Assembly: GCF_003369915.1 (NCBI RefSeq)
Contig: NC_046676.1
Coordinates: 22,426,001 to 22,490,000 of the forward strand
Origin: Drosophila miranda
Taxonomy: Eukaryota > Arthropoda > Insecta > Diptera > Drosophilidae
Direction of reading: 5' to 3'
DNA: 64,000 nucleotides
The position numbers and the translations under genes are program-made. Every line of letters begins with the position of its first letter. Position 1 is the first letter of the stretch. Below, piece by piece: positions 22,104-35,520 of the stretch. The notes under the pieces were generated by a model. That model did not search any database, was not told the origin of the DNA, and saw only the letters and a program-made list of their open reading frames with translations.

Positions 22104-25100
22104 TTCTGGCCAGCTGTGAAGTGCAGTTGAAATTGCTCCGGCGTGGGCTTTTCCAGCTTTTCCAAGTTGTTCGAGAAGTGCGTGACATGTGTTGGAAAGT
22201 GCCAGAACGGCAGTTAACATATGGAAATGTTGCAAGCTACTACTCGGCCTCAAACTTTGTCTGATGGACATCGGAAAGTGGGTAAGTCACGTTCACAAGC
22301 GATGGAATAAAGATGTCGTTGGCCTGACCCCATGAGATCCAATGAAATTCAATCTGAAATTGCCCCTGAGATGCGACATCGGAACTCCAGATCTTTATTA
22401 GATTTGCTCTTCCATAGGGAGGGAAATTCCTACTTCCTCGTACATCACATCTGACTAATTTCCTGTCTCTCTGCGTTGAACGGACACTCATGATAAACGT
22501 AATTGACAAACATTAGCAGGCAGTTCCACAGGAAGCCGTCGGTTGGCCATACAACACGATTCATGAGATACTCGGTCTCGGTGTATACGGTCTCCGCAGG
22601 GACGGCTGCCCAATAAACAGCTCAAGATTTATGCATGCAAGCGTTTTATTGGCCCAAATCCAGTTCCCAGCCATGTCCGGGGGCGCCCCAACTGCAGTAA
22701 GCAATTTGAAACGGAATTGGTATCGGAGCACTAAAAGAATCCAGTTCTCACAAATGTGTGCCAACAGAGATATGAGGTTTCCTGGCTAGTCAGGTCAGTC
22801 CTTAAGCCTAGGGGGTTCACATGAGTTGTGTCCAGCGCTTTTCATAGCTTAAAGGGTCTATAAATTGTTTAATTTTATTAAACGTGATTCGATAAGTGTG
22901 CCAAACTTGTTTTAGCCTTCGGTGGAACATCTACAAATCACTGAAACTGCATTCAAACCATTTTCTGTATGGTGTAGATTGTTGGAAAGTTTCTTCAGTG
23001 TCTTGAGTGGGAGAGCATGCATTGTCCCCAAATGTAATCCCTGGAAAGTATTTATAGTCTAAAGCCGAAAAATTAAAGCAGACACTCACTCTCTTGCTCT
23101 CCATTTGGTTGCGCCACAGAAGCCTTTGAAGTATGTCAATGCATTGCCAGCCACATGTGGAACATTTCGCACGACACCAGCTCCAATTCCGTAGCCTCTG
23201 TCCCCCCCGTAAGGGCCGCCAGTTTTGGCAAGTGTCTGCGCCTGCTTAGGCCGTGATAATTTATGTGGCTGCCGCATCTCTGTCCCCATCGTCGCAGCCG
23301 CTCCGACACTTTGATCCGTGCCGACAACAATGCGCCCAGCCAGTTCCCCAGGAATTTTCCCTCTCGACTTGAAAGCGAAAGTGACATTTTACTAATTTAG
23401 CATTTTGAACGCGTCTCGTGTCTTGCGGTTGTGCTAAAAGATTTATTTGCGAAATTGCAAGTGCAACAATCCCCGCCTCGCTGGCTTTTAATTAAGGCCA
23501 CCTCCTCTGGCCACTGGCTAAATTGTAATTTATCCCATAATTTAGTTATGGATGCTGGCCATGCTTCCGCGGGAACTGATTGATTAATGTCTGGACGGGA
23601 ATGCCCGTTGTAGGAGTTGATTGGGGAACTTTGAAGGGAGTTCAAGGAGAATCGGGTCTTTAAAATGAATGGAGATGCGAATCCAATGAGCTGTCGGTGC
23701 ATGGGTGCAACCCATATCCCAAAACTAAACTTTAAGAAAATCCTACCGTTCAGTATGATTAGCTGAAACTAATCTCCCTGTACAAACCCTATTTACGGAA
23801 TAACAAAAGCATTTCGATTCCCTTTTGGTGATATAATTAAAACATAATACAATCCATAAAGCAATTAGCGTCGAATGGCAACGATGTGTCTGGGCTTTGG
23901 CGGGTTTTTCCGCTTTATCCAGTTATCATTTCGAGAGCAATCCGCGCCGGTTTTTTTGTGGATTGCCAATCAAATTGCATTGGCAAACGATTTAACAAGA
24001 CCGGCAATAACCGCAACAGCAACGGGAACGGTAAGGGGAATGGGAATGGGAATGGCCAAAGAAAACATGGCAAAATAATTCAGAGGCAAACAAAAGGCAT
24101 TCAATTAAAATTTGCACAGTTTGCTGGGCATGGCCATGCATTTAATACAATTTACGCAAATTAATTTCGCTGCAAAACTGCAAAAATGCAAACAGCAGCC
24201 AAATCAGAATCGCTGTAGAGAATGCACGGAATTTCATCTATGCGACGGGACAAAAACCCATAGTATAGCCCTCTATGGATCGGATCGATTCGGCAGACAA
24301 CCGAAATACAATATTAATGGCCTATATAAATGGCAGAAATACGTACACACAATACTATATGTGTGTATGTATAATTGCAATCGAAACAGCAGTTAAACGA
24401 TAATATTTTGCATAAAAACAATTTGCGAAAATTGCAAAAACCGAAACGCTAGACGGAGAGTGAAAGAGAGGACCGATGCAGAGGGATACGATACAATGCA
24501 ATACCAATTTGTCGTATTGTTTACCAATGGCCAAAAAAACAATGGCTTAGGCATTGAAGGATATGGCAATGAATGATGTGTAGGGTCATCCATTTTCCAC
24601 CAGGGTTTCAGTTCAGCTCTCTTCAGTTCTGTGTGGTTCGGTTCTGTTCTGTCTGCAAATTCGGGTCATGCGATAAAAACAATAAATAGTTTTTGAGAAT
24701 TTATGGCATTTTAAGGTGTTTGCACAAGTGCAATTCACCAAATTGATGACTATCCATTCAGCTGGCAATTAAAATGGAATGCACTCAAAAAAACAGCATA
24801 GATTTCACAAGAAATGCAGCTGGGGGCAATATTAAATATTTCTTAATTTATTAAGTAGAAACACCTGACAGCTGAAAGAAAGGCCCCTCTTAAAGCAGTG
24901 CAATCAAATTTGTTGAAACCAAAATGAGCTTCAAATATTTATAGTGCGTCTGCTTTCAGACCCCGCGGATCCATGAAGGGCCGCACCATTGCAGAAGGAA
25001 GGCTTCACAAATATTTTCATATGCAGCCTTTGGCTTCCGGTGCAAACACACAAAGTGTGAAACCCTTTGAGACGCACTAGACATTCCATTCCCAAAAAAC

Positions 25101-26285
25101 ATAAAAAAAGCCAAAGGAAAAAAAGATACAAAAACGAAAGCAGAGCATTGGGCAACGAAGCCGTTGATACCCTTCGAGGTCGAATGAGAGAGATGAGTTC
25201 TCTAGAAAGCCATAGCGAAAGCGATGAGGTATAGTGATTTGATCCGACTTACTACTAAGAGTTGTAGTAAAAGTAGTGCTCAAAGGTTTAGTCGGATAAC
25301 TTTAGCGGTGAGGGAACACTTTGTACACATGACTCTGGAATCGCCAAACCCTTCCTGTAGAGTATATATACATACCACTGGACCGAGGGATGTGATACAG
25401 TGGGCGGCGCAGAAGAAATAACAAAGCAAAAATGTATGAAAATTGTTTTACGGCAAGTGTGTGCGATGTGAAAATATTATGAGTTAGTCGGTCTGGCTAT
25501 GCACACTCGTGTGCTTGCCGCTTGAATTAAAATGAATTTAAGTGGTTTGCTTTTGGCCAAAGTTGTGCCCTTTCCGCATACACACATGTGCATGTATCTA
25601 CTGGCATCCTCGCAGCCTCCTGCACATCTGGAGGAGGAGCAGAGAGCAAGGGAAGCGTGCATAATGCTTAGTGGTAGACGGAGAAGACAACTTAAATTCA
25701 TATTTACCACGAAAATGTCTGAAAAGTTGCAACGAGTTATTAATTACGCGGATATAATGGGAATCCGCAATTGTGTGGGCTGTGAAGAGAGGGCCCAAAG
25801 AGTTGAAATAAACTCAAATTAAAAAAGTAATGGTAGAAGAAACAGCCGTAGCAGAGTGCTCTTTGATCATAACCGTGAACGAGAGAGATAGAAAACTTTA
25901 AACTACAATCCAGAAGATCCATTCTATCTATAAATATCATTCCCCACTTTTATCTGACTATGAGAAACACGCCTTCATCGGATTGATATGTAAATTAAAA
26001 ACAGAAAATTGCACAGTCCACAGAGCAAATGTTGCATTTATTTAAATATTGCTGCACATTTGCACTGTCTGACAGGCCAAAAGTCAACTTGAACGAATTT
26101 ATTTACAACCGTCTGAAATTGCCAATCACTAGCTTCGAAAATATTCTGATCGACAGGAAATAGAATGACTAAATACCATCCCATGAATATATTTTTTTCC
26201 CAACGCATAACTAACACCTATTCAGCATTTTCTTCGATACTCTGCTTAGAAACTGGCATATAAGGTGCTCCGTTGTGTCATTATT

Positions 26286-26291
26286 TTATTA
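26286..26291 (-). terminator. Poly(A) signal of the acyl-CoA reductase gene
   Basis: AATAAA on the minus strand, about 70 bases after the stop codon at 26360-26362. Confidence 0.5.
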
Positions 26292-26359
26292 TCAATGGCA
26301 TTTATTGTTTCCAATTTTCAACCGAGACACCATTTTACCTGTTAAATTTAAACTCTTAT

Positions 26360-28137
26360 TTATATAAAGACGCTCAAAACTAACCAAATCAAGTATGCGG
26401 CAGCAGAGACAAGAAGACCTTGAACAGCGCAATGTAGAACAAAATACCTGCAAGCACAGAGCCAAGATAGTCTCAAGAACGACAAGAGTATTACGGAAGT
26501 CTACTTACCGAGATAGAATCCTACGTCCATGATCCAAAGAAGCTGTCGTCGGTGGTTCCTTGAACAAATGTAGTCGCATACCATTCAAGGTAGACTTGAA
26601 ATAGTCGTCCCAGTTCATATTCTCCATATTAAAGTTGAACACGCTTTGATCTTCCGTGGACATATGGTTCCATAATGCCTCAGTATTATCCCTGCTAAAC
26701 CAAAATGTTTTCTTATTGAAGGGGAACAGTGCCACCACATTTTCGTGGACTTTGCGGTAGGCTTTCACTAGACGGGGTTTTTCGCCACTCAGCCGCAGGA
26801 GGATATCGAATAAAAAGCCGGGCACATAGTGGTAAAAGATGCAGCCCAGACTAAACAGCCAAGGACATGTGGTGGCATGTACGAACGGGTACCAGATCAT
26901 TTTGGTCATCGGAACCAGCTTGCCACTGTACATGCCCTTATCTTTCAGATCCCCAAAGGTGATAATATTTGTGTTGCTAGGTGAGAAATTATAAATGGTG
27001 GGCACTGGCTTTATCGCTGGAGTTGCACGTTTCTTTGCGTTCCTTGCCGTTTCCCATGCGCTCGCCACGACCATGTTGCCGCAATAATCGCCAGGAACTA
27101 CAGGGGCGTGAGCCTTGTAATTGCAAAGCAATAGGTGCAGGACACCGTAGGTAATGCCGTATATTAAGGCGATGAGTCCATACGGGTTGTCAATCCATCC
27201 GGAAGAAGGCTCCTTGTAGTTGGCAAATACTATCGTTGGGAAGATTGGAGGTTATCGAAGCGCCACTGGGCTAAGAGGAGTCACTTACTAATGGCAGGCC
27301 GAAAGATACACACCGGAAGGTCACCCGCCTCACCTTGGATCACTTGCTCTGCCAGGCCCTTCGTATAGCTGTATGTGTTGGGGAATTTTCCCAGTAAGGC
27401 AGGCGTCATATTGTCCAAAAGCTCGGCGCTCAGTGTCTCTTTTAGCTGCAGCGCCGTATCCACGGAGCAGGTAAAATTCTCAGGATAGAACTGCTCGTGA
27501 ATGTGTTCCAGCACGCAGTTGGAGTAGGCTGTGGAGATCTGGACGAAGGCCTCCAAGCGATGCATTTCCCTGGCCAGCTGCAGCATGAGGCGCGTGGCCC
27601 GCGTGTTGATGGCCAGCGCCGTATGCATGGGCTCGTTGAAGCGGACGGTGGCTGCTCCGTGAATAACAATCTGCACCTCTTTTGCCAGTAGCTTACGATC
27701 CGCATCACTAATACCTAGGTCCGGCTCCAGACAATCCCCTGCTATGGGTGTCATCAGCTCCAAGGCCCTTGGTTTTGTCCTTAGTAGTGCCTCGAAAATC
27801 TGTAACAGGAGGGCGTGAGAGCGAGAGTTTTCAGCGTGACAGTCGTGGGGTACTCACCGGCTGGCTCATCCATTTTGCAACGCGCGTCTTGACATCCTCG
27901 TTTTTCTTAGACCTGACCAGAAAATATATGTGTTTCGGATCTGTAGCTCGTAGGATCTTTTCAATGATCACTGAAAACCGAACGGTAAAATTTATCTTTT
28001 GCTTTCACTTATCCTGGAAATATCCAGGATAATAATAAGGATAATAACAAAGTCCTTGTACCTTTTCCTAAAAACCCAGTGCCGCCTGTTACAAACACAG
28101 TCTTGTCCATATAAAAACGTTGTATTTCAGTGTCCAT
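26360..28137 (-). CDS. Fatty acyl-CoA reductase (5 exons, 502 aa)
   Basis: Minus-strand exons are 28137-28062, 27970-27858, 27799-27289, 27229-26509 and 26447-26360; every intron is GT-AG (donors GTACAA, GTGAGT, GTAAGT, GTAAGT) and the total closes to 503 codons including the stop. The enzyme reduces long-chain acyl-CoA to primary fatty alcohol with NADPH, feeding wax, ether-lipid or cuticular lipid synthesis. The N-terminal Rossmann domain has TGGTGFLGK at residues 17-25 (GxxGxxG cofactor loop) and the catalytic YSYTK (Y206, K210); the sterile-type C-terminal domain occupies about 350-450, and the last exon encodes a hydrophobic segment of about 25 residues, likely a membrane anchor. Length is normal for insect FARs. 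Flies carry many FAR paralogues and I cannot name the orthologue. The start at 28137 places the Rossmann motif at the usual distance from the N-terminus. Confidence 0.92.
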
Positions 28138-28225
28138 TTTGCGTGGCGAAAATCTAATCCTGCTGTATGCTACAGACGCGACACACCTTATCAATTGAGG
28201 AGGGCCCAGCAAGTCTTTCCATTTA

Positions 28226-28233
28226 TATTTATA
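28226..28233 (-). promoter_or_regulatory. TATA box of the acyl-CoA reductase gene
   Basis: TATAAATA on the minus strand about 90 bases upstream of the start codon; TSS would be near 28197. A GATA-type TGATAAG lies between it and the start codon (about 28187-28193), of interest because GATA factors drive fat-body and gut genes. The GATA role is inference. Confidence 0.5.
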
Positions 28234-29799
28234 CTTCTGACTATTCTTAGTCCAGTGGGTCTAAGCATATTCATTATTCCAAATCGCATTACAGCAATGC
28301 AAGTACAGTGAGGGATGTATAATTCGAAATTACTGATTCCAAAAGGTAATAGAAATGGTCTTCGGTTTTATTTTGATAATCCGAACTTTTACTCAAATCG
28401 GTACGATTTAATTTATTTACCCATGTACATACAATACATATGTACATGTTCAAACAGACAACGTGCATATGTTTCCAGCGATCAAACCGTATATTTAATT
28501 CGTCAAAATATATGTAAGCGTATATGTATGAAGATGATATAAACAATTCAAGACCAGTCTTCGAGTCGAGTATTCCGATTAAAACCATTGTTCCGACTAT
28601 GCAAAATTGGAATCCGACTATACTTTTACAAACTGACAAGATACGAGTACGAGTGTGTATGTATGACAAATTCTGTGAAATAAAAAAAACAAGCGGGAAC
28701 GTTATCGGGAACTTGTATAGCCATTAAATATATACATATGTGAGCTTATGATTGATGTAACTTATACAAGATATTTTATCGTAAGCGCCCGATGTGGTAC
28801 GGAAACCGATAACTGCCGCATATCTCTCTCTATCTCTCTCCCTCTCTTGGTATCGGTGTTCGTAAAGAGGACGTATGTCCGCATTCTTTCGCAATTTTGC
28901 TAGCACTTGTTATAAGAAATAGGATAAAAGGTTCTTTCTGGGTGCTACTCATATCCACATCCACCACAAAACTGATATACCCCTGATATAACGAGTAACC
29001 GTTATAAAAAGCAGCAAGATACGGTCTGTAAGCTTGTAATATCGAGCATTTCTGTATGAAATATTAATTTCCAAAGATGCTTTAATAGCACAAATATATA
29101 AATTCAATAGATCTAATAGATATGGCTTGCCCCACTCGATAGAGTCATCAACACGCAACGAACGGACGGGGTCCGAAGCCAGACTTTAATTAAACTCACG
29201 ATCATGTGCAATTTTGTGAGCAATTAAAAAAATCAAGGCTGGAAAAATCACTTCGCCTGCTCCGCAGAGAGATGGAGAGACAGATGGAGGCGTTTCTGTG
29301 TGAATAGCCGGGAATGGAGCGGCGAGATTTGCTATCAGTGCTGCCCCGCCCATCGGAATCGAGGGGCGTTTGTGGCAATTTTTCGCGTTGAGTGCAAATT
29401 GCGAGTGCCTGGAGAGGGAGGGGGGAGGGGGAGGATCGGTGTGCGGATCGTTGAGCAGTTTTCCTTTTTCCAGTGCAAATAAGCAATTAGCTGGCTTAAT
29501 AACTCAATGGGCCTGCAACCGGCTGGCATTGCCTAATAGAATTTTTCCACCAGTTGGGTCTGGGGGGATAGTGTGAGCGTGAGTGTGGTGCAGCATCAAC
29601 TTAACTTTGCCTTTTGCTAAACAGTCCGCGTAAAAGTTTGCTTGCAACAAAGTTGGCGAGGCACAAAGTAAATGAAGCCGCCACCGCCGCCATCGCCACC
29701 GCCACCACTGCGCTGCAGCCTCAATTTAAAATTAAGCTCATGAAAAGTAGTTAACCTCCAAAGCCAACCCCCGGCCACACAGGCTTGGCATCCCTTTGG

Positions 29800-29843
29800 C
29801 CCCTGCCCCTGCCCCTGCCTCTGCCGCTGCCGCTGCCTCTGCC
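29800..29843. repeat. (CCCTGC/CTGCCG)n repeat
   Basis: Tandem hexamers CCCTGC, CTCTGC and CGCTGC. Translated, this gives Ala/Pro repeats in the plus strand, which I do not take as a gene. Confidence 0.8.
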
Positions 29844-32800
29844 ACCCCGAAAGCCGTTAACTACAGCACAAAGTCAACGATAGGATGGGGGAGATCCCAT
29901 AGCGTGGGGCTCGCTCTTGTTCGCATTAAAGTAAGCATGAAATTAAAGCCCAGCCGAAAAGCTCGACTTGCAGCCCTGATGGACGCGCGTGGCTTCCATA
30001 AGCGTGTGGTTGGCGCTTTGTCAGGGTCGAGCTTGGTGAAGGGTGAGGGGTGCTGGGTAGCAATCCTGCATTGTTGTTGCAGCAAATTAGCTGGCACGTT
30101 GAATAAAAAGTAGCGCGAAAATCCCATTTTTCGCCCATTGTTGTTTGGTCAAAGATGCGAAAAAGAGCTCAAATGACCCCAAGTTGGATACACTGTGCGA
30201 AAAGCAGTGGATAATTAGAAAGGAGGAAGCAAAATTAGATGGAAAGTTATGAAGAAATTGTATATGGGGGAAATTGGAAATTCCACTTGATGTTGCCACA
30301 AAACTACAGATTGTATCGCCCATAATTAGTGGCTTCTATCCGCTTCCAGCCCAATCCCCTACTCCTTCTACTCATCCACGCTTTGATTTCTCCAAGTGCA
30401 CCGAATGATACGCCTTTAACCTCCGCCTGGAGAGCTGAAGCAAACGAAAACGCATCCCATACCCAACACCAACACTAACTGCCACTGCTACTCCCACCCT
30501 GCTGCACTCATTTGTTGTGTCCCTAATTTGGTTTTTCCTCCCGTTCGCCTTCTACAGCTATCGGTCCTCTTTGGGCTCTTCCTGCTTCGTGCCATTTGTT
30601 TCCCCGATATGCTCCAACGTTGAAGCAAAAATAAAGTTACAACACCCAAAGGTGTAATTGAATCAAATGGGCAAAAATTTTGAGATTACTTCAAAATGTA
30701 CGCCCGGAGACGAAGCTCATTTAGCAGGAGGCAATCAAATGCAGTCCTGGCGCCCCACTGAAATTCTTTTTATTGCTGACTGATGTTTGGGGGCCCGATC
30801 CGAAGGAGGGTTGCATTTGTTCTGCTAATAACTGAACATCACAATGAGGGGGGGGGGATATTCTTTTGGGGGTTGATTTCGGGGGGCCAGAGCAATCAGT
30901 GAAAGTGCCTGCCACAGGCGTCGGTCGCTTCCGCTGCGTCAAACGGAAACGGAAGTTGCACACGCCGCAAAGCGTGGCACGGAACGTAGAGCCGACACAG
31001 GAACGGAATGCTTTTCACGCACATATGCCCCCAATCATCATCATCGTCATCAGCATAATGCGGCCGAAAAAAAATATTTAGAGACAGAATTATGACGGGG
31101 CCCAAAGACAAAACGCAGACAGAACAAAGTGCAGAGCAAACAGAGTCCAAATGCGATTGCTAAAGGCCACAAAAGCTGACTACCAAAATGGCATTTAAGC
31201 TGCTTTCTGCTAAGCAGCACTGGGAACTGAGGGGGGACTGAGGCCCAGGGCCAGGCCCCAGCGGTGCCACAGAGCGAACAGCGGTGGCAACATCAGTCTG
31301 GTGATTTATGTGCACTGTTGAAGGTTCAAATAAGCGTTAAGTTTTCATTTCCGCTGGCGCCGCACTCGGCTCTGGCTCCGGACCCGGCTATGGCTGTGGC
31401 TCCGGGTCGGTGTCCGTGTCCGAGTGAAATATCCACGCAAAAATGAAGCTGGAAAAGAAATATTGTTTCTTTTTTTGCACTTCCTCTGCTGAAAGAGTCT
31501 TGGCTTAGCCTCGGACTTGGAGGAGCGTGGGCGTGGGACGGGTTGCTCCTCAGCTATTGCCAAAACAAATTAAGAGAAATGCTAAAACAAAGTGCCGACA
31601 GGGCTCCAAAGTCGGACTCAATGTGGATTTAGCGGCAAGGGGTCGTCCAGCCGAAAGGAAAAGAAAAAAACTCCAAGAAAGGGAAACATTAGGGAAAATA
31701 AATTATGAAGACAGCGGGAATATGGACCAGGTGAGTGCTGTCACCTAATGAAGGGAAGTGCTTAATAACCTGCCAGCCGGACAAATCCTAATGAAAACAC
31801 AGTTCACTATACATATGTTTACAGTATGTAAAGTATAATCTTCCGATCCAGAAAACTCCAACGAAATTATCTTTCCACCTCTGGCAAACCAATTTCGAAA
31901 GTTAATCATTTAAACCCTGGAGCCCTTGCCCAACATGATCTACAGCACTCTTAAACTGCCATTGCTAAACCCCACCTGAGAAGGAATCCGAGGCAATTAA
32001 TTAAATGTAAGGAATCCCTGTTAAAATATCTTTTCATCTGCTAAATTGCCGGAAAACTTTTGACCCCACCTCCACAGACTCCCACGAAAGCGTTAATCAA
32101 TTCGAGCATCGCACAGAATGATATTTGCAGCAGAAAGAAAACTAAACTTTACTTCACTTCGGTATTTTATTTATTGCTTAAATATTTTACTGCTCCCTCT
32201 TCACAAATTGTTAAAGAACTCTCCGGCGTACAGTGCGGCGTATACGCAATTTATCAACGCATAACAACGGCAATTAATTTGTGCGTTCGCGTTACAGCGC
32301 CGGCAACAACACGAAGAAACATCAACTTTTATAAATCAAACGTAACGAGCGTGTAAAACCTGACGGGGGGCCCCAGGTAGGATGGCTTACACCTCCGCGC
32401 CCCAGCGGCAAGCAGCTTTTTGGGGGTTGCTTTTCATTAGGTGGTGGCATTTTTACAGTCCCAGTCCCCGAAAGCAACTTTTCAAATAAAACTCAATGGA
32501 GGAAATATTTACAATTGACTCTGAAACATTTTCAGCGTTTGGCAGGCGTGACTTTGCCTTTGTTTCATTGTTTTCGTTCACTCTGCTCTTTTGTTGCTCT
32601 CCAGTCACTGGCTCCACTCAAAGGGCCATGCGGCGTATGAGTTATTTATTTTTGAATTATTGGCATTTGAAACTTTGCAAGAGGCTCAACGGCTGGGGAT
32701 GAACGTGCCCTCGGCTTTTGGTTTTGTGGGTTGAGCCTGGCAGCAGGGGAAAAGGACGTTAGCCCTACCAATTGTTGATAAATGATTCCCATTTTGGGGT

Positions 32801-33800
32801 GTATTTAAAATTGGGCAAAGAGATTAATGGTTTGCAGGGAGATCGTTGGCAACTCCTTGGCAACCATCAGCGATTCATTAAAAATGCATAACCGTTTCAG
32901 ATCTGCTCAATAACGATATATGAAAGCTTAGATTAATAGCCAATTCCGTTTCATAGCTGATTCGAAGACCCTAGACTTCTGGGGCTCAAAACTATAAGTA
33001 AACATGACTTTTACCAAGCTTCCACCCGCTTGAAGTTTGTGTCCCATCAACCTTGAATATCCTAAGCTTCAACTCTTCCCTAATCTTCTTTGTCGACAGC
33101 GCCCACACCTGTCCATCGCATAAGCACCTGCACAGCAATAACATCTTCAACAACAATAACATCCTCATCAAGAATGACAGCGACTGACTTCAACAACAGC
33201 GAACACCCTGACAACAACGAAAACTCTGGAAACACCCACAGAACATAGAAAATCAACAGCTAAACGGGAAAACTTGCATAAACGATGTTCCAACCATCCA
33301 TCCGTACCACCTGGCAAACCCCAAAAGGCAGGGCCTGCCGCTCAAGCCTGCAACAATAACGGGCAAACGAAACAACAACAATTTGCCACTGCAGTGGGAC
33401 ATCCTTCTCGTGGCGAGGCTCCAACACCCCGTGCCACCCCGTCTTCGCCAACGAACAGAAGCGCTACATTTTGCGCTTTATGCACATTGTTTATGAATTC
33501 TCGCGCACAAAAACTTTGGCCGAGAGAAGATGGAAAGGGGAGAGAGCAGGGAAGAGCAGGGCAAAAGGCCCAAAGGGCTGGCGAGGCTCTTGCGCTGAAT
33601 GGTTTTACGATTATTAACCCATAAAGTATTCATTGAAGTGAGTTTGAGTGGCCCAACTGTATCTGGGTCTGGGTCTGGGTTCTGCGGGGTTCTGTGTCCT
33701 GCTCTGTTTCTCGGTTTGAACCGGGGTTTTGGGCCTGCTCTTCAGTCTCTTATGCATTGGGGTTCGAGAGCGGCACGCAAAAGTGCAATAACAAACAGGA

Positions 33801-33802
<2 letters not shown>

Positions 33803-33832
<30 letters not shown>
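33803..33832. repeat. (CAG)10 trinucleotide repeat
   Basis: Ten uninterrupted CAG triplets in non-coding context. Runs of this type in flies are often polymorphic. Confidence 0.9.
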
Positions 33833-33833
<1 letters not shown>

Positions 33834-34289
33834 GCCAGCACCAACAAAAGGCGCCACAAGTTGGCAGCCCTTGCCCTCCCCTGTCCATCCGCTTTCATAC
33901 TTCATTCGCTTTGTACATATTCTGTAGCTGTAGTTATTCTTTCTTTCACTGTCCGCCCGACATCAACCTTGTCTGTGAATCACTTGGTATACACTTGTAA
34001 GAAGTATTTTGATTTCGGAATCCATTTTAGCATCATCAGAATCCAGAAACAGCTGTTTAAATGGTATACTATCAAAACAAATAGCAATATACGAATATGT
34101 ACATGATTTCCTTTCGATCTGTTGAACCAAGTCTTCGAAAAACTTTACTTTCTATGAAGATCTTTCAACCAAAAAAATGTTAGTTGGATTGGATCCTTAA
34201 ACAATATAGAAACGATGGGTATCAGCGCCTCGATTATCATCTTTGGTTTCTTTTTGTTGGTCTTTTTCTGCAAGCCGCTCTTGAGTTTC

Positions 34290-34311
34290 CTCTCTCTCTC
34301 TCTCTCTCTCT
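34290..34311. repeat. (CT)n microsatellite
   Basis: Eleven CT/TC dinucleotides. On the minus strand this is (GA)n, a potential GAGA-factor binding tract. Confidence 0.85.
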
Positions 34312-35496
34312 TTCTGCGCTCTTCAGTTGAGTGCCTTTGCTTCTGCCATTGGTTTGCATGTTATCTGCTCCATCAGCAGCCTCTACCCCTTTCCACTCCC
34401 ACTCTTTCGCGCCACTTTTGTTGTTTCGCTATTGCAGTTTCGACTGCCCCTCACGCTCGGCTTCTCTCCCACAGCCCTTTGAGGGCCTTAATTTATGCAG
34501 CCGACAAGAGTGAATATTAAAAGTTCTCAATGTTTTCTCCGGCCTGTACCTTTTGATGGGGCCTGCCGCTCCCGCGGTTGTTTCCACTGCGGTTCTGTTT
34601 GTGTGTGGGCACTCCCGCTCCCCGCCTTTCTGATGCTTACGTTATTCTTTTCCATATAACAATTTACTGGGGTTCTGCATATCTGCTGTTGTTCGTAGCC
34701 CCGATCTGAGTTTAAGCTTAACTTACAAGAAAAAAAGAGTTTATTTCTGAACGGATGATACCTTTAAAATCCATCGTCTAATAGCCACCCGATTGAGATC
34801 AAATCACAAATGGATACGCCTGTTTCATAAATGCCTTCTAATGGTGATCAAGACTACAAAGATTATATGTAGGATCGTTAATGCCTTCATATGTGAGAAA
34901 AAAAATACCTTCATTTACCGCCCTTTTGATTATTTCCCCATCATGCTTACACTGCACAACCGAGCGTTAAAAAACCCATTCGATACACTTAAATTATGAC
35001 CTAGGACCAGCTACCCTTAGCACCCCGTACCCAGCACATCCTCGCTTCCCTCGACGGTGACCCCAAAAAGTGTCCCCACAAATCTTCCATCTCTTTACGT
35101 AAATAGAATTTATCAAATTTAATTTCACGCTTGATGCGCTCATTTCTATTTAAGTTTGAGTGGAGTGTCGTGTCTTGTGTCCCATCGAGGCAGGTCCTCG
35201 CTGGGCAGCGGCCAAGGACGAGGGGAAACGGAGAGAAAAAAGGCCAATGAATGTCAAAAACGGTGACCATAAATGACGGGCCCCAGCCATTGGGGCAATG
35301 AGCACTATAAATCTGGAGCAAGATAACCGGAAAAATGCTAACGAGCCGAATGAGAAATTCTCGTAATAGAAAATATCGTCCAGCAGAAAAAGAAAACCCG
35401 TAAACCGGAAAACCGGAAGAAAAAATATAAAGAATGATGAGGGACTCTTAAAGTTATGAAGCGATTCGGTTTGGTAGTACAAATATTTGGACGCAC

Positions 35497-35520
35497 ATCC
35501 CATATCCCATATCCCATATC
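35497..35520. repeat. (ATCCCAT)n repeat
   Basis: Three and a half tandem copies of the heptamer ATCCCAT. Confidence 0.8.

Larger units (their letters stand above)
16250..26280. other. Long intergenic stretch, no gene recognised
   Basis: Ten kilobases without a supported coding exon. It includes a GTGTCT repeat near 16853-16963, a GGGAGC repeat near 20637-20680, a CTGGT repeat near 22068-22103, and a promoter-like pair of motifs near 20516-20566. The rest is moderate-complexity DNA with many A/T runs, typical of fly intergenic or intronic regulatory sequence. Confidence 0.4.
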
